A DNA stretch of 33,867 nucleotides from contig CAMBQV010000011.1 in NCBI GenBank assembly GCA_945870145.1, forward strand, positions 1 to 33,867, written 5' to 3'. The notes under the pieces were generated by a model. The model was not told the origin of the DNA and searched no databases. It was given only the letters and a program-made list of their open reading frames with translations. Origin of the DNA: Akkermansia muciniphila. GTDB taxonomy: Bacteria > Verrucomicrobiota > Kiritimatiellia > RFP12 > UBA1067. The translations under genes and the position numbers were made by a program. Numbering within the stretch: the stretch's first letter is position 1; each line of letters starts with the position of its first letter. Below are positions 15,790 to 24,341 of this stretch, one piece after another.

Positions 15790-16974
15790 ATGAATACACT
15801 GCATGAGCTTCAAGACAGCGGCGCACTTTTTGTCGGACCAGAGGTGCATCTCGAGCGGATCGCGCCGGATGTGGTCTTTTATCCTGGCTGCAGGATCTCG
15901 GGTGAGGAGCTTTCCATCGGCCCCGGCTGTGTGATCGGTGCAGAAGCGCCCGTCACACTCAACAACTGTCAGCTTGGCGCGCGGGTCCATCTGGCAGGTG
16001 GCTTCTTTGAGGAGTCGACCTTCCTGGATGACGCGAAGGCGGGAAGCTGTTCGCACGTGCGGCCCGGGTGTTTGCTGGAAGAGGGCGCCTCGATTGCCCA
16101 CAGCGTCGGAATTAAGCAGACGGTCTTTTTGCCCTGGGTCACGGCCGGTAGCTTGATCAACTTCTGTGATGCGCTCATGGCTGGCGGCACCAGCCGCAAA
16201 GACCATTCCGAGATCGGCTCATCCTATATTCACTTTAACTTCACCCCGCATCAGGACAAGGCGACAGCCTCGCTCATCGGCGATGTACCTAATGGCGTGT
16301 TGCTCAAACAGCCACCGATCTTCCTGGGCGGGCAGGGGGGCTTGGTAGGACCTGCGAAGATCGCCTTCGGGACAGTCATTCCCGCAGGACAGATCTGGCG
16401 TGGTAATGTCGAGACGCCTAATCAGCTTGTCGCACGTGCCGGTTTTAAGCGCGACCTCGCGATGAACTACAATCCCAATAACTTCTCAAGCATTTCGCAG
16501 ATCGTCAGAAATAATCTCACCTACATCGGCAACATCCTTGCGCTTGATGCCTGGCACCGCGTCGTGCGTTCCCGTTATTTGAGTGCGTTTGCTTTTCAGG
16601 AGGCGTGCAGGGTTGGCGCACGTAAACGTCTGGCCGATATTTTGACTGAGCGCCTCCATCGTTTGGATGAACTCTTCAAGAAGGTTGGAAAATCTTTTGA
16701 GAATGATCCGTCGCCGCAGAAGGAAAATCAAGAGCTCGTTCAGCAATGGGCTAAGACCAAAGATGCGCTCACGAAGTTTATTGAGAAGCGCGATGCTGTC
16801 GTGGTACCGAGTGAGGTCACCGCGATTGTCAACGCACTGCCTGCGAAAGAGTATCTCACGGAAGTTCAGGCGCTTTCAGATGTGGACTCCACTATCCTCA
16901 ACCTGTGGCTCACCTATCACGTCGCCGCTGTCGAAAAACTCCTCCCCTCCGAGCGTAGTTCTTGCTGTGGCTGA
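15790..16974 (+). CDS. Left-handed beta-helix (hexapeptide) protein, UDP-GlcNAc pyrophosphorylase/GlmU-like
   Basis: Hexapeptide repeat stretches (ISGEELSIGPGCVIGAEAPVTLNNCQLGARVHLAGG), 'SSYIHFNFTPHQDKATASLIGDVPNGVLL'. Confidence 0.7.
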   Translation: MNTLHELQDSGALFVGPEVHLERIAPDVVFYPGCRISGEELSIGPGCVIGAEAPVTLNNCQLGARVHLAGGFFEESTFLDDAKAGSCSHVRPGCLLEEGASIAHSVGIKQTVFLPWVTAGSLINFCDALMAGGTSRKDHSEIGSSYIHFNFTPHQDKATASLIGDVPNGVLLKQPPIFLGGQGGLVGPAKIAFGTVIPAGQIWRGNVETPNQLVARAGFKRDLAMNYNPNNFSSISQIVRNNLTYIGNILALDAWHRVVRSRYLSAFAFQEACRVGARKRLADILTERLHRLDELFKKVGKSFENDPSPQKENQELVQQWAKTKDALTKFIEKRDAVVVPSEVTAIVNALPAKEYLTEVQALSDVDSTILNLWLTYHVAAVEKLLPSERSSCCG

Positions 16975-16985
16975 CCAGCTTCAAT

Positions 16986-17025
16986 GGAAGGATGGAATGC
17001 CGGAATACTGGAATGATGGAAATTA
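16986..17025. repeat. 8-nt periodic array GGAAGGAT|GGAATGCC|GGAATACT|GGAATGAT|GGAAATTA
   Basis: Direct reading; 11 nt after the upstream stop codon. Confidence 0.88.
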
Positions 17026-17164
17026 TTTCATAAAAACCGTACTTCACAAATAGTAGTACTAATTGTAAAGTATGGTTATAAAAAAAGGAGATTCGTAGCT
17101 TCAGGCAAGCCGAGCAACACAAAAAAACAGAATAGCAAGTTATAGGGCCACCCCGTTTGGAGTT

Positions 17165-17178
17165 CCGCCTTTAGGCGG
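17165..17178. repeat. Perfect palindrome CCGCCT-TT-AGGCGG
   Basis: Direct reading in intergenic spacer. Confidence 0.6.
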
Positions 17179-17258
17179 CAGTTTCAACACATTCGTCCCT
17201 TGCGTACTTTTCGGATGCTAAAAAAACCACCTCGTATTTATTCCCGTACTTGACGGTG

Positions 17259-17299
17259 AGTCATAAATGAGTCATAATAAATCACAAATGAGTCATTAG
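17259..17299 (+). promoter_or_regulatory. Direct repeats of TGAGTCAT (3 copies) upstream of vapB, candidate operator
   Basis: gTGAGTCATaaaTGAGTCATaataaatcacaaaTGAGTCATtaggagg immediately before ATG 17311. Confidence 0.5.
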
Positions 17300-17310
17300 G
17301 AGGAATCATC

Positions 17311-17568
17311 ATGACAACACTGACCGTCCATGCGCTGGACGCGACACTTTCACATAAGTTGAAGTCTTATGCAGCGGAGCAACAGAAGAGCTTGAACCAG
17401 TCGGTTAAGGAGCTCCTTGCCGTAGCCCTGGGAATCACAGCACCCCGAAAAAAAGATCATCGGGATGAGTTCATTGACCTCTGCGGGGTATGGTCTGATA
17501 AAGAGGTTCGTGAATTCCAAAAGAACACGGCGTGTTTTTCGGAAATTGAGGAAGGGATCTGGAAATGA
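17311..17568 (+). CDS. VapB/FitA-like antitoxin
   Basis: MTTLTVHALDATLSHKLKSYAAEQQKSLNQSVKELLAVAL (RHH-like); overlaps PIN gene by ATGA. Confidence 0.8.
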   Translation: MTTLTVHALDATLSHKLKSYAAEQQKSLNQSVKELLAVALGITAPRKKDHRDEFIDLCGVWSDKEVREFQKNTACFSEIEEGIWK

Positions 17569-17954
17569 AAACGATCCTCCTCGATACAAATGCTGTCTCG
17601 GCACTGTTTAATGGAGATCCGCAGATATTGGAGTACGCGGCAAAGGCTGAACGGGTTTTCCTGTCTACCGTTGTTATCGGGGAGTTACAGGCCGGATTCT
17701 ATATAGGTAGCAAAGTGCGGGAAAATCAGGCGCTTCTTGAAAAATTACTTTCCCGTTCCACGGTTGAGATATTGCCTGTCACATCCGAAACGGCGGATTA
17801 TTATGGACGCGTGGTGGTAGCCTTACGGAAAGCTGGACACCCTATCCCCGTGAACGATCTCTGGATTGCTGCTCAGACGCTTGAGCAAGGTGCCATTCTC
17901 ATCTCTTACGATAAACATTTCGCCCACGTCCCAGGGCTTCGCGTTAAGCCTTAG
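17565..17954 (+). CDS. vapC: PIN-domain toxin (VapC family)
   Basis: ILLDTNAVSALFNG; VVIGELQAGFYIG; IPVNDLWIAAQTLEQGAILISYDKHF. Confidence 0.93.
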   Translation: MKTILLDTNAVSALFNGDPQILEYAAKAERVFLSTVVIGELQAGFYIGSKVRENQALLEKLLSRSTVEILPVTSETADYYGRVVVALRKAGHPIPVNDLWIAAQTLEQGAILISYDKHFAHVPGLRVKP

Positions 17955-17956
17955 GG

Positions 17957-18952
17957 TTACACACAATTCAAATACGCTTTCACAGCGGGCGTCAGCACCG
18001 CTGGTGTGCGCGGGAGCGTGGCGAGATCGAAGCGCGGCAGAAGATCGTGCAGTGAAAGACACTCGCCCCACGCAGCCCAGCCGCACCACCACGCTAACAA
18101 GCCAATGATCTTCTCGGGCGTATTGCCTGCATCGCGCAAGGCGCAGAGACGCGTGTCGCCATGGCGTTTGGCGAGGCGACGTCCATCTTCGCTCACTACG
18201 AGCGGCACATGCAGAAATGCGGGCGGTGTAAAGCCCAGTGCTTGATAAAGCAGTAGTTGGCGTGGCGTGGCCGGCAACAAGTCGTCGCCGCGCACCACCT
18301 CGGTGATGCCCATTGCCGCATCATCCACCACGACAGCTAGCATATAGCCTGCACCGTGCGGATCACGTGCCAATACAAAGTCGCCGACAGCTTGCGAGAC
18401 ATTCTGTTCATACACGCCTGCACAGAGATCAATAAAGCTGACGCGGTTCGCATCTCCCTCCGTGCAACGGAAGCGCCATGCGGGGAGACGTCCAACAGGC
18501 AACTGCTGCGCAGCCTCTTCGTAACTTGCAAAGCGATCGCGGCAAACACTCGTATAGTAAAGGCCATCTTCGGCGTGAGGTGCTGATTGGCCTGTTTCTA
18601 CATCGCGACGTGTGCAGATGCAAGGATAAACAAGGCCCTGCTGTTGAAGCTGTGCCAGAGCTTGCGCATAATGGGCTTTGCGTTCCGTCTGCGTATAGGG
18701 CGCGCAGGGGCCGCCGACATCGGGTCCTTCATCCCAATCGAAGCCGAGCCAGCGGAGCTCCTCAAGCGCAGCCTGAGCCGCGCCTGGCTTGTTCTTTGGA
18801 TGATCAAGGTCCTCCATGCGCAAGACTAGGGTGCCACCTGCTGCCCGGACGCGGAGCCACGCAATCATAAATGTGCGTGCATTTCCGAGGTGCAAGGCAC
18901 CTGTCGGGCTCGGCGCGAGACGTCCTCGCAGGGGTGAAAAAGCGCAGTTCAT
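17957..18952 (-). CDS. gluQ: Glutamyl-Q tRNA(Asp) synthetase-like (GluRS paralog)
   Basis: RLAPSPTGALHLGNARTFMIAWLRVRAAGGTLVLRMEDLDHPK; YPCICTRRDVE; AKRHGDT variant of KMSKS; ATG at 18952 (MNCAFSPLRG) preferred over the track start. Confidence 0.85.
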   Translation of the reverse strand: MNCAFSPLRGRLAPSPTGALHLGNARTFMIAWLRVRAAGGTLVLRMEDLDHPKNKPGAAQAALEELRWLGFDWDEGPDVGGPCAPYTQTERKAHYAQALAQLQQQGLVYPCICTRRDVETGQSAPHAEDGLYYTSVCRDRFASYEEAAQQLPVGRLPAWRFRCTEGDANRVSFIDLCAGVYEQNVSQAVGDFVLARDPHGAGYMLAVVVDDAAMGITEVVRGDDLLPATPRQLLLYQALGFTPPAFLHVPLVVSEDGRRLAKRHGDTRLCALRDAGNTPEKIIGLLAWWCGWAAWGECLSLHDLLPRFDLATLPRTPAVLTPAVKAYLNCV

Positions 18953-19089
18953 AAAGCAATCGTTGTCAAGAAAAAATCGAGGTTTTTTTAGGCGGATAAA
19001 GAAGGCGCGTATCATACCCCAGAGAGGCTCGGAACGAAAGTAAAAAAGGAGCTTTCAAATTCCTTGAAAATCAAGGACTTACAGAAAAA

Positions 19090-19137
19090 CCACAAAATAT
19101 AGTGGACATCAGCCCTCAGACATACTATATATAGACC
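19090..19137. promoter_or_regulatory. Putative tandem NrdR boxes upstream of nrdJ
   Basis: Box 1 CCACAAAATATAGTGG (19090-19105), box 2 ATACTATATATAGACC (19122-19137); offset 32 bp (about three helical turns); resemble ACACWATATATWGTGT. Confidence 0.6.
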
Positions 19138-19212
19138 TGTTTCGGAAAACTGGAAATTATTTCTTGTGTGTGTCCAACAAGATTTTTGTCTTGGGGAAGG
19201 ATTTTTTGCGCT

Positions 19213-21447
19213 ATGAGTATTGAATCACTGAAAAATTATGTATTTACCTCAAAATACAGTCGCTACATACCCGAAAAGATGCGTCGGGAAACCTTCGAAG
19301 AGGCGGTCGAGCGTGTGATGGACATGCACCGAAAATATTTTTCAGCCAAAGGCTTGGATATTGAAGATCTCTTGAAGGTCTGTGAAGAGGCCATGAAGAA
19401 GCGCATGGTATTGGGCAGTCAGCGCGCCATGCAGTTTGGTGGCGAGCCCATCCTGCGCAAGCATGCGCGTATCTACAACTGCACCACCTCCTACTGTGAT
19501 CGGACGCGCTTCTTCCAGGAGGCACTCTGGCTTTTGCTCTGCGGCTGTGGCGTCGGCTTCTCGGTGCAGAGCCATCATGTTAAAAAGTTGCCTGACATGA
19601 AGCGTCCTATGGGGGCGAATGCGACCTTTATTGTGCCAGACACGATTGAAGGTTGGTCCGATGCGCTGGGCGTTTTACTCTCCAGTTATTTTGTCGCAGA
19701 TCAGCCCTTCCCAGAGTATGCAGGTAAGATCGTTCATTTTGACTATTCACAAATTCGCGCAAAGGGACGTCCCATTGGCTCGGGCATGGGCCGTGCACCT
19801 GGACCGGAACCGTTGCATCGGAGCATCGAGCTGATTCGGACCTTGATTGACAAACGCATTGAAGAGGGCAATACGCGCCTGCGTTCCGTGGATGCTTATG
19901 ATATTTTGATGCATGCCTCGGATGCAGTGCTTTCAGGCGGTGTCCGCCGTAGCGCGACCATCTGCCTCTTCTCGCCAGATGATGATCTGATGGCGACAGC
20001 GAAGACGGGCAACTGGTTTACAGAAAATCCACAACGCGCCCGTTCCAACAACTCCGCTATTTTGCTCCGCGACAATACCTCGCATCATCAGTTCGCTAAG
20101 CTGATGAAGTCCGTGAAGGAGTTTGGTGAACCCGGCTTCGTCTGGACTGACAGTCTGGAGATGACCTTTAATCCGTGCGGCGAAATTGGACTCTATCCGC
20201 AGATTGACAATGTCAGCGGTTTTGCCTTCTGTAACCTCTGCGAGATCAACATGGGTATTGTGGATACCGCTGAAAAATTCCGCGCCGCGTGTCATGCCGC
20301 CGCCATCCTTGGCACCTTGCAGGCGGACTACACAGATTTCCCTTATCTCGGCGACGTGAGTACGCGCATCGCCAAACGCGAAGCCCTGCTCGGTATCTCG
20401 ATGACCGGCATGATGGAACATCCGGCCATCGCCTTTGATGCCAAGCTTCAGCGCGAGATGGCGCAACATATTCTTGATGTCAACGCAATGGTGGCCAAGC
20501 GGATCGGCATCAACCCTTGTGCACGCGCCACCTGCGTTAAACCCGCCGGCACGACGAGTAGCATTCTTGGAACCTCTTCGGGTATTCATCCGCACCATGC
20601 GAAGCGCTACTTCCGTCGCGCCCAAGCCAATGAAGATGAACTCTTGGTTGACTTCTTTAAGGGACAGAACCCCAAGGCCGTTGAAAAATCAGTCTGGAAT
20701 CCGAACGGCACGGATGTGGTGCTCACCTTCTGCGTCACGGCAAGCCCGGATGCGCTCACCAAGCGCGATGTGAATGCCGTCGACCTGCTGAACAAGGTGA
20801 AGTTGACCAAGGAGAATTGGATTGATGCGGGCAAGCGCCTTGAACTCTGTGCACAACCGTGGTTGAGCCACAACGTTTCCAACACCATCTCGGTTAAGGA
20901 TGACGAGTGGGACCATGTAGAGTCCTTTATTTACGATAATCGTCATGCCTTTGCAGGCATCTCCCTCCTGCCGGAGGGTGGCGACTTGGACTATCCACAA
21001 GCTCCCTTCTGCGAAGTGCTGACAGCGGATGAGATTGTGGATTACTATGGTGTCGGAGCTCTTCTCGCCTCAGGTTTGATCGTGGATGGCATGCATGCCT
21101 TTAACGACAACCTCTGGGCGGCCTGCGACAGCGTCTTGGGACGTGGTGAAAACCTTGACACGCCCACGGCAAAAGTTTATCCTAAACGCGTTTTTGAAGC
21201 CATGGAAGAGATTCGGACGGCGAAGATGGACTGGATCCGACGAGCGCACAAGTTTGCCTCCAACTATTTTGGAGGCGATCGGATCAAGCTCACCCGTTGT
21301 CTCAAGCGCGTCAGCGCCTGTAAGCACTGGGAGGATTTGACCCGCTCGTATGCGCCAGTTGACTATACGCAATTGATCGAACGCCAGGACAATACGACGG
21401 TCACGCAGACCGTGGCCTGCGCGGGCGGTAAGTGCGAGATCATTTAG
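19213..21447 (+). CDS. nrdJ: Adenosylcobalamin-dependent ribonucleoside-triphosphate reductase (class II, monomeric type)
   Basis: MSIESLKNYVFTSKYSRYIPEKMRRETFEEAVERVMDMH; FNPCGEIGLYPQ; VKPAGTTSSILGTSSGIHPHHAKRYFRR; C-terminal TVACAGGKCEII; ATG at 19213 preferred. Confidence 0.92.
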   Translation: MSIESLKNYVFTSKYSRYIPEKMRRETFEEAVERVMDMHRKYFSAKGLDIEDLLKVCEEAMKKRMVLGSQRAMQFGGEPILRKHARIYNCTTSYCDRTRFFQEALWLLLCGCGVGFSVQSHHVKKLPDMKRPMGANATFIVPDTIEGWSDALGVLLSSYFVADQPFPEYAGKIVHFDYSQIRAKGRPIGSGMGRAPGPEPLHRSIELIRTLIDKRIEEGNTRLRSVDAYDILMHASDAVLSGGVRRSATICLFSPDDDLMATAKTGNWFTENPQRARSNNSAILLRDNTSHHQFAKLMKSVKEFGEPGFVWTDSLEMTFNPCGEIGLYPQIDNVSGFAFCNLCEINMGIVDTAEKFRAACHAAAILGTLQADYTDFPYLGDVSTRIAKREALLGISMTGMMEHPAIAFDAKLQREMAQHILDVNAMVAKRIGINPCARATCVKPAGTTSSILGTSSGIHPHHAKRYFRRAQANEDELLVDFFKGQNPKAVEKSVWNPNGTDVVLTFCVTASPDALTKRDVNAVDLLNKVKLTKENWIDAGKRLELCAQPWLSHNVSNTISVKDDEWDHVESFIYDNRHAFAGISLLPEGGDLDYPQAPFCEVLTADEIVDYYGVGALLASGLIVDGMHAFNDNLWAACDSVLGRGENLDTPTAKVYPKRVFEAMEEIRTAKMDWIRRAHKFASNYFGGDRIKLTRCLKRVSACKHWEDLTRSYAPVDYTQLIERQDNTTVTQTVACAGGKCEII

Positions 21448-21490
21448 CCCCGTCCGGCGGAAGAGACGCAGAGCCCATTATTATTATCAT

Positions 21491-21533
21491 GGCTGCATGG
21501 CTATCAGGTGGATCACCTGGTGACCTTGCAGCC
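21491..21533 (+). terminator. Strong imperfect hairpin between nrdJ and grpE (terminator or regulatory leader)
   Basis: GGCTGCATGGCTATCAGGTG-GAT-CACCTGGTGACCTTGCAGCC, about 20-bp stem with few mismatches; no clear U-tract; ends 29 nt before grpE ATG. Confidence 0.55.
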
Positions 21534-21561
21534 TACTAACGTATTGACCGTAGAATAGCTT

Positions 21562-22179
21562 ATGAGCAAACACGAGAAACATCATAAAGAAGAGAAGCCT
21601 CAGCACAATGGCGAAAAGGGTGAACAGGCTGTTCCTCTCACCCCTGAAGGCGAGGCGAACCCCGAAGCCTTGATCGTCGAAGAGCAACCGGTTGTCCAAG
21701 CAGGCGCCCCAGTGCCAGAAGTGGCCACGCCCACCCTTGAAGAAGAGCTTGTCACGATGAAGGATCGCTACATGCGATTGATGGCCGACTTTGATAACTT
21801 TCGTAAGCGCCAGATCCGCGAGCGTGAGGAGTGGATCAAGCGTGCAAACGAGGGACTGCTTGCAGACTTCCTGCCTATCGTGGATCACCTCGACATTGCG
21901 CTTGGCAAAGAGAAGGATGCAACCACGCCCTTTGTTGCGGGAATCAAGATGGTGTATGATCAATTTGTCGCCACCTTGGAGAAGAACAATGTGATTCCTG
22001 TGGATGCTAAAGGCCAGCCCTTTAATCCAGAGTGGCATGAGGCACTCTCACAAGTGCCCTCGGAGACGATTCCCGCGAATGAGGTGATCGAACAGTTTCG
22101 GCGGGGTTGGAGCCTCTCTGGCCGCCTCCTGCGTCCTGCTCAGGTCATTGTCTCCTCTGGCAAAGCAGATGCTCAATAA
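21562..22179 (+). CDS. grpE: GrpE nucleotide exchange factor
   Basis: YMRLMADFDNFRKRQIREREEWIKRANEGLLADFLPIVDHLDIAL; NPEWHEALSQVPSE..VIEQFRRGWSLSGRLLRPAQVIVS. Confidence 0.95.
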   Translation: MSKHEKHHKEEKPQHNGEKGEQAVPLTPEGEANPEALIVEEQPVVQAGAPVPEVATPTLEEELVTMKDRYMRLMADFDNFRKRQIREREEWIKRANEGLLADFLPIVDHLDIALGKEKDATTPFVAGIKMVYDQFVATLEKNNVIPVDAKGQPFNPEWHEALSQVPSETIPANEVIEQFRRGWSLSGRLLRPAQVIVSSGKADAQ

Positions 22180-22212
22180 TATTAGCTCCTGATTTTTAAG
22201 AGAACTCTACTT

Positions 22213-23406
22213 ATGGCAACGAAACGTGATTACTATGTCGTGCTGGGCGTGAGTAAAACAGCCAGCGCGGATGAGATTAAAAAAGCGTATCGCAAGTTGG
22301 CGATGCAGTTCCACCCTGATCGCAATCCCAACGACAAGGATGCTGCTGAAAAATTCAAGGAAGCCAGCGAGGCCTACGAAGTTTTGAGCGACGAAGCCAA
22401 GCGTCAACGCTATGATCAGTACGGACACGAGGGCGTAAAATCCTCCTTTGGTTCAGGGGGTTTTGACTTTGGACGTGACTTCACCCACATGCAGGACATT
22501 GATTTGCAGGATATTCTGGGCAGTGTCTTTGGCGGTGGACTTGGGGATATGTTTGGCGGGGGAGGCGGTGGTGGACGTCGCCGTTCGCGCAACCCGAATG
22601 AGCCCCAGCGCGGCAATGATCTGCGCTTCGACTTGGAGATTGATTTTGAGGAGGCCGTTTTTGGTTCCGAACGTCAGGTGGACCTTACGGTCAACGACAC
22701 TTGCGAAACCTGCAAGGGGGCCGGCACGGCAGAGGGTTCGTCTCGCGAGTCTTGCAAGCAGTGCAATGGACATGGCTTTGTAGTTCAAGGCAATGGCTTC
22801 TTCCAGATGCGCCATGCCTGTCCGATCTGCAACGGCGAGGGAAGCATCGTCAAGAACCCCTGTCGCAAGTGCCAAGGCACAGGACGTATCAAGGCGCCAC
22901 GCCATATCACGCTTAAGATTCCAAAGGGTGTTGAGACGGGTTCCCGTTTGCGTCTCACCGGCAAAGGTGAGAGCGGTTCACGCGGAGGCGAACATGGCGA
23001 CCTCTATGTTGTGCTCCATGTGCGCGACCATGAGGTCTTTGAACGTCATGGCGACGACCTCGCCTGTAATGTTCATGTGTCACCTGTACTTGCCACGCTA
23101 GGAGGCGACATTGATGTTCCGACCCCTGAAGGATATGCGCGCCTGAAACTTCCGGCAGGGACCGCAACCGGTAAGGTCTTCCGGTTGCGCGATAAGGGTA
23201 TGCCCAGCTTGCAAGGCGGCAATGGCGATCTCCATGTGCGCATCGAGGTTGAAGTGCCGCAGAATCTTGGCGGTGGTCAACGTAAGGCGCTCGAGGCCTT
23301 TGCTGCAACCCTCACGCCCGACAATTTCCCAGAGGCCCGCAAGTTCCAGAAGCAGACTGACCGCTTCTTTGAGCGCCGTGATGCGCTCAGGAAAGTTAAA
23401 AGTTAA
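22213..23406 (+). CDS. dnaJ: DnaJ chaperone
   Basis: J domain with HPD, G/F-rich linker, four CxxCxGxG-type Zn motifs. Confidence 0.97.
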   Translation: MATKRDYYVVLGVSKTASADEIKKAYRKLAMQFHPDRNPNDKDAAEKFKEASEAYEVLSDEAKRQRYDQYGHEGVKSSFGSGGFDFGRDFTHMQDIDLQDILGSVFGGGLGDMFGGGGGGGRRRSRNPNEPQRGNDLRFDLEIDFEEAVFGSERQVDLTVNDTCETCKGAGTAEGSSRESCKQCNGHGFVVQGNGFFQMRHACPICNGEGSIVKNPCRKCQGTGRIKAPRHITLKIPKGVETGSRLRLTGKGESGSRGGEHGDLYVVLHVRDHEVFERHGDDLACNVHVSPVLATLGGDIDVPTPEGYARLKLPAGTATGKVFRLRDKGMPSLQGGNGDLHVRIEVEVPQNLGGGQRKALEAFAATLTPDNFPEARKFQKQTDRFFERRDALRKVKS

Positions 23407-23433
23407 AAGTGAAAACTTGAAACTCGAAGCTTG
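23392..23433. repeat. Exact-7-nt-period array AAAGTTA|AAAGTTA|AAAGTGA|AAACTTG|AAACTCG|AAGCTTG
   Basis: Starts within the last dnaJ codons; stop TAA (23404-23406) lies in the array. Confidence 0.85.
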
Positions 23434-23438
23434 GTAAT

Positions 23439-23465
23439 ACTGCCCACTGCTACTGCCTACTGTTA
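23439..23465. repeat. AGTNGGC-family array (minus orientation): ACTGCCC|ACTGCT|ACTGCCT|ACTGTTA
   Basis: Direct reading; ends 5 nt before rsmE ATG. Confidence 0.85.
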
Positions 23466-23470
23466 CTTCC

Positions 23471-24220
23471 ATGCACCGCCACCTTGTCAAAACAGAAGCA
23501 CTCCTCGCCGCCACCTGCGTGCTCGGCAAGGAGGAGGCGCATCATTTGCAGACGGTCCTCCGCGTCAAGCCCGGTGATGAGGTTCAGCTCTTTGATGGCC
23601 AGGGACGCACACGGCAAGCCGCCGTGGCTGATCTCGCCAAGAACGCCCTTACGCTCTCAACTATTGCGCCCGTTGTGTTTCATGCCAAACCCGCCTGCGC
23701 CTTGACCCTCTTTGCCTGTGTCAGCAAAGGGAAGCACATGGACTGGACCATCGAGAAGGCAGTGGAGTTGGGTGTCGCACGGATTGTTCCTGTTGTTTCC
23801 GCTCGCACGATCGTTCGTATTGAGTCCGAAGACCGTGACGCAAAAGTTGATCGCTGGATGCGCATTGCAGAGGAGGCGACACGGCAGTGCGGAAGCGCCT
23901 GGCTTCCTGAGATTCTTCCGCCCTGTTCGCTCACCGAAAGCCTCGCGCTGGTCAAGGCAACCACGCCGACCTTTGTCGCCGCCCTCACACCAGATGCCAA
24001 ACCTTTGCGCGAATATCTCCTACCAACTGCCAACTGCAACTGCCAACTGCCCACTGTCCAAGCAGGCTGGTTTGTCGGACCGGAAGGCGATTTCACGCCA
24101 GAGGAGCTTGCCCAGCTCTTGGAAGCAGGAGCGCTCCCCGTCAGCCTGGGCAAGAGTGTCCTCCGTACCGAGACCGCCTGTCTCTACGGCCTCTGCGTCC
24201 TCAATTGCGCCTGGCTGTAA
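23471..24220 (+). CDS. rsmE: 16S rRNA m3U1498 methyltransferase RsmE
   Basis: HHLQTVLRVKPGDEVQLFDGQG; VELGVARIVPVVSARTIV; GWFVGPEGDFTPEEL; SLGKSVLRTETA. Confidence 0.93.
   Translation: MHRHLVKTEALLAATCVLGKEEAHHLQTVLRVKPGDEVQLFDGQGRTRQAAVADLAKNALTLSTIAPVVFHAKPACALTLFACVSKGKHMDWTIEKAVELGVARIVPVVSARTIVRIESEDRDAKVDRWMRIAEEATRQCGSAWLPEILPPCSLTESLALVKATTPTFVAALTPDAKPLREYLLPTANCNCQLPTVQAGWFVGPEGDFTPEELAQLLEAGALPVSLGKSVLRTETACLYGLCVLNCAWL
24020..24059. repeat. AGTNGGC-family array inside rsmE coding sequence: CTACCA|ACTGCCA|ACTGCA|ACTGCCA|ACTGCCC|ACTGTCC
   Basis: Direct reading; translated in frame as LPTANCNCQLPTVQ. Confidence 0.88.
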
Positions 24221-24240
24221 GATTTGCTGTCAGGGTTCAG

Positions 24241-24268
24241 GACTTGAGACCTGAGACTTGGGACTTGC
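24241..24268. repeat. 7-nt periodic array GACTTGA|GACCTGA|GACTTGG|GACTTGC
   Basis: Direct reading between rsmE and comM. Confidence 0.85.
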
Positions 24269-24275
24269 AGCACGT

Positions 24276-24307
24276 GACATCAGGACATTAGGATTCCAGG
24301 ACGCAAG
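24276..24307. repeat. 8-nt periodic array GACATCAG|GACATTAG|GATTCCAG|GACGCAAG
   Basis: Direct reading. Confidence 0.7.
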
Positions 24308-24341
24308 CCAACCCTGGCGCGGCGTAGCTCTCAAGCGAAGC

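Noticed and set aside
17165-17178. CCGCCTTTAGGCGG as an intrinsic terminator
   Set aside because: Stem is only 6 bp and not followed by a U-tract on either strand; left as a simple palindrome.
19016-19212. Cobalamin riboswitch upstream of nrdJ
   Set aside because: No B12-box-like sequence or multi-helix leader could be recognised; paired AT-rich palindromes fit NrdR boxes better.
19933-20625. 230-aa minus-strand ORF inside nrdJ
   Set aside because: Antisense shadow ORF; nrdJ motifs are unambiguous.
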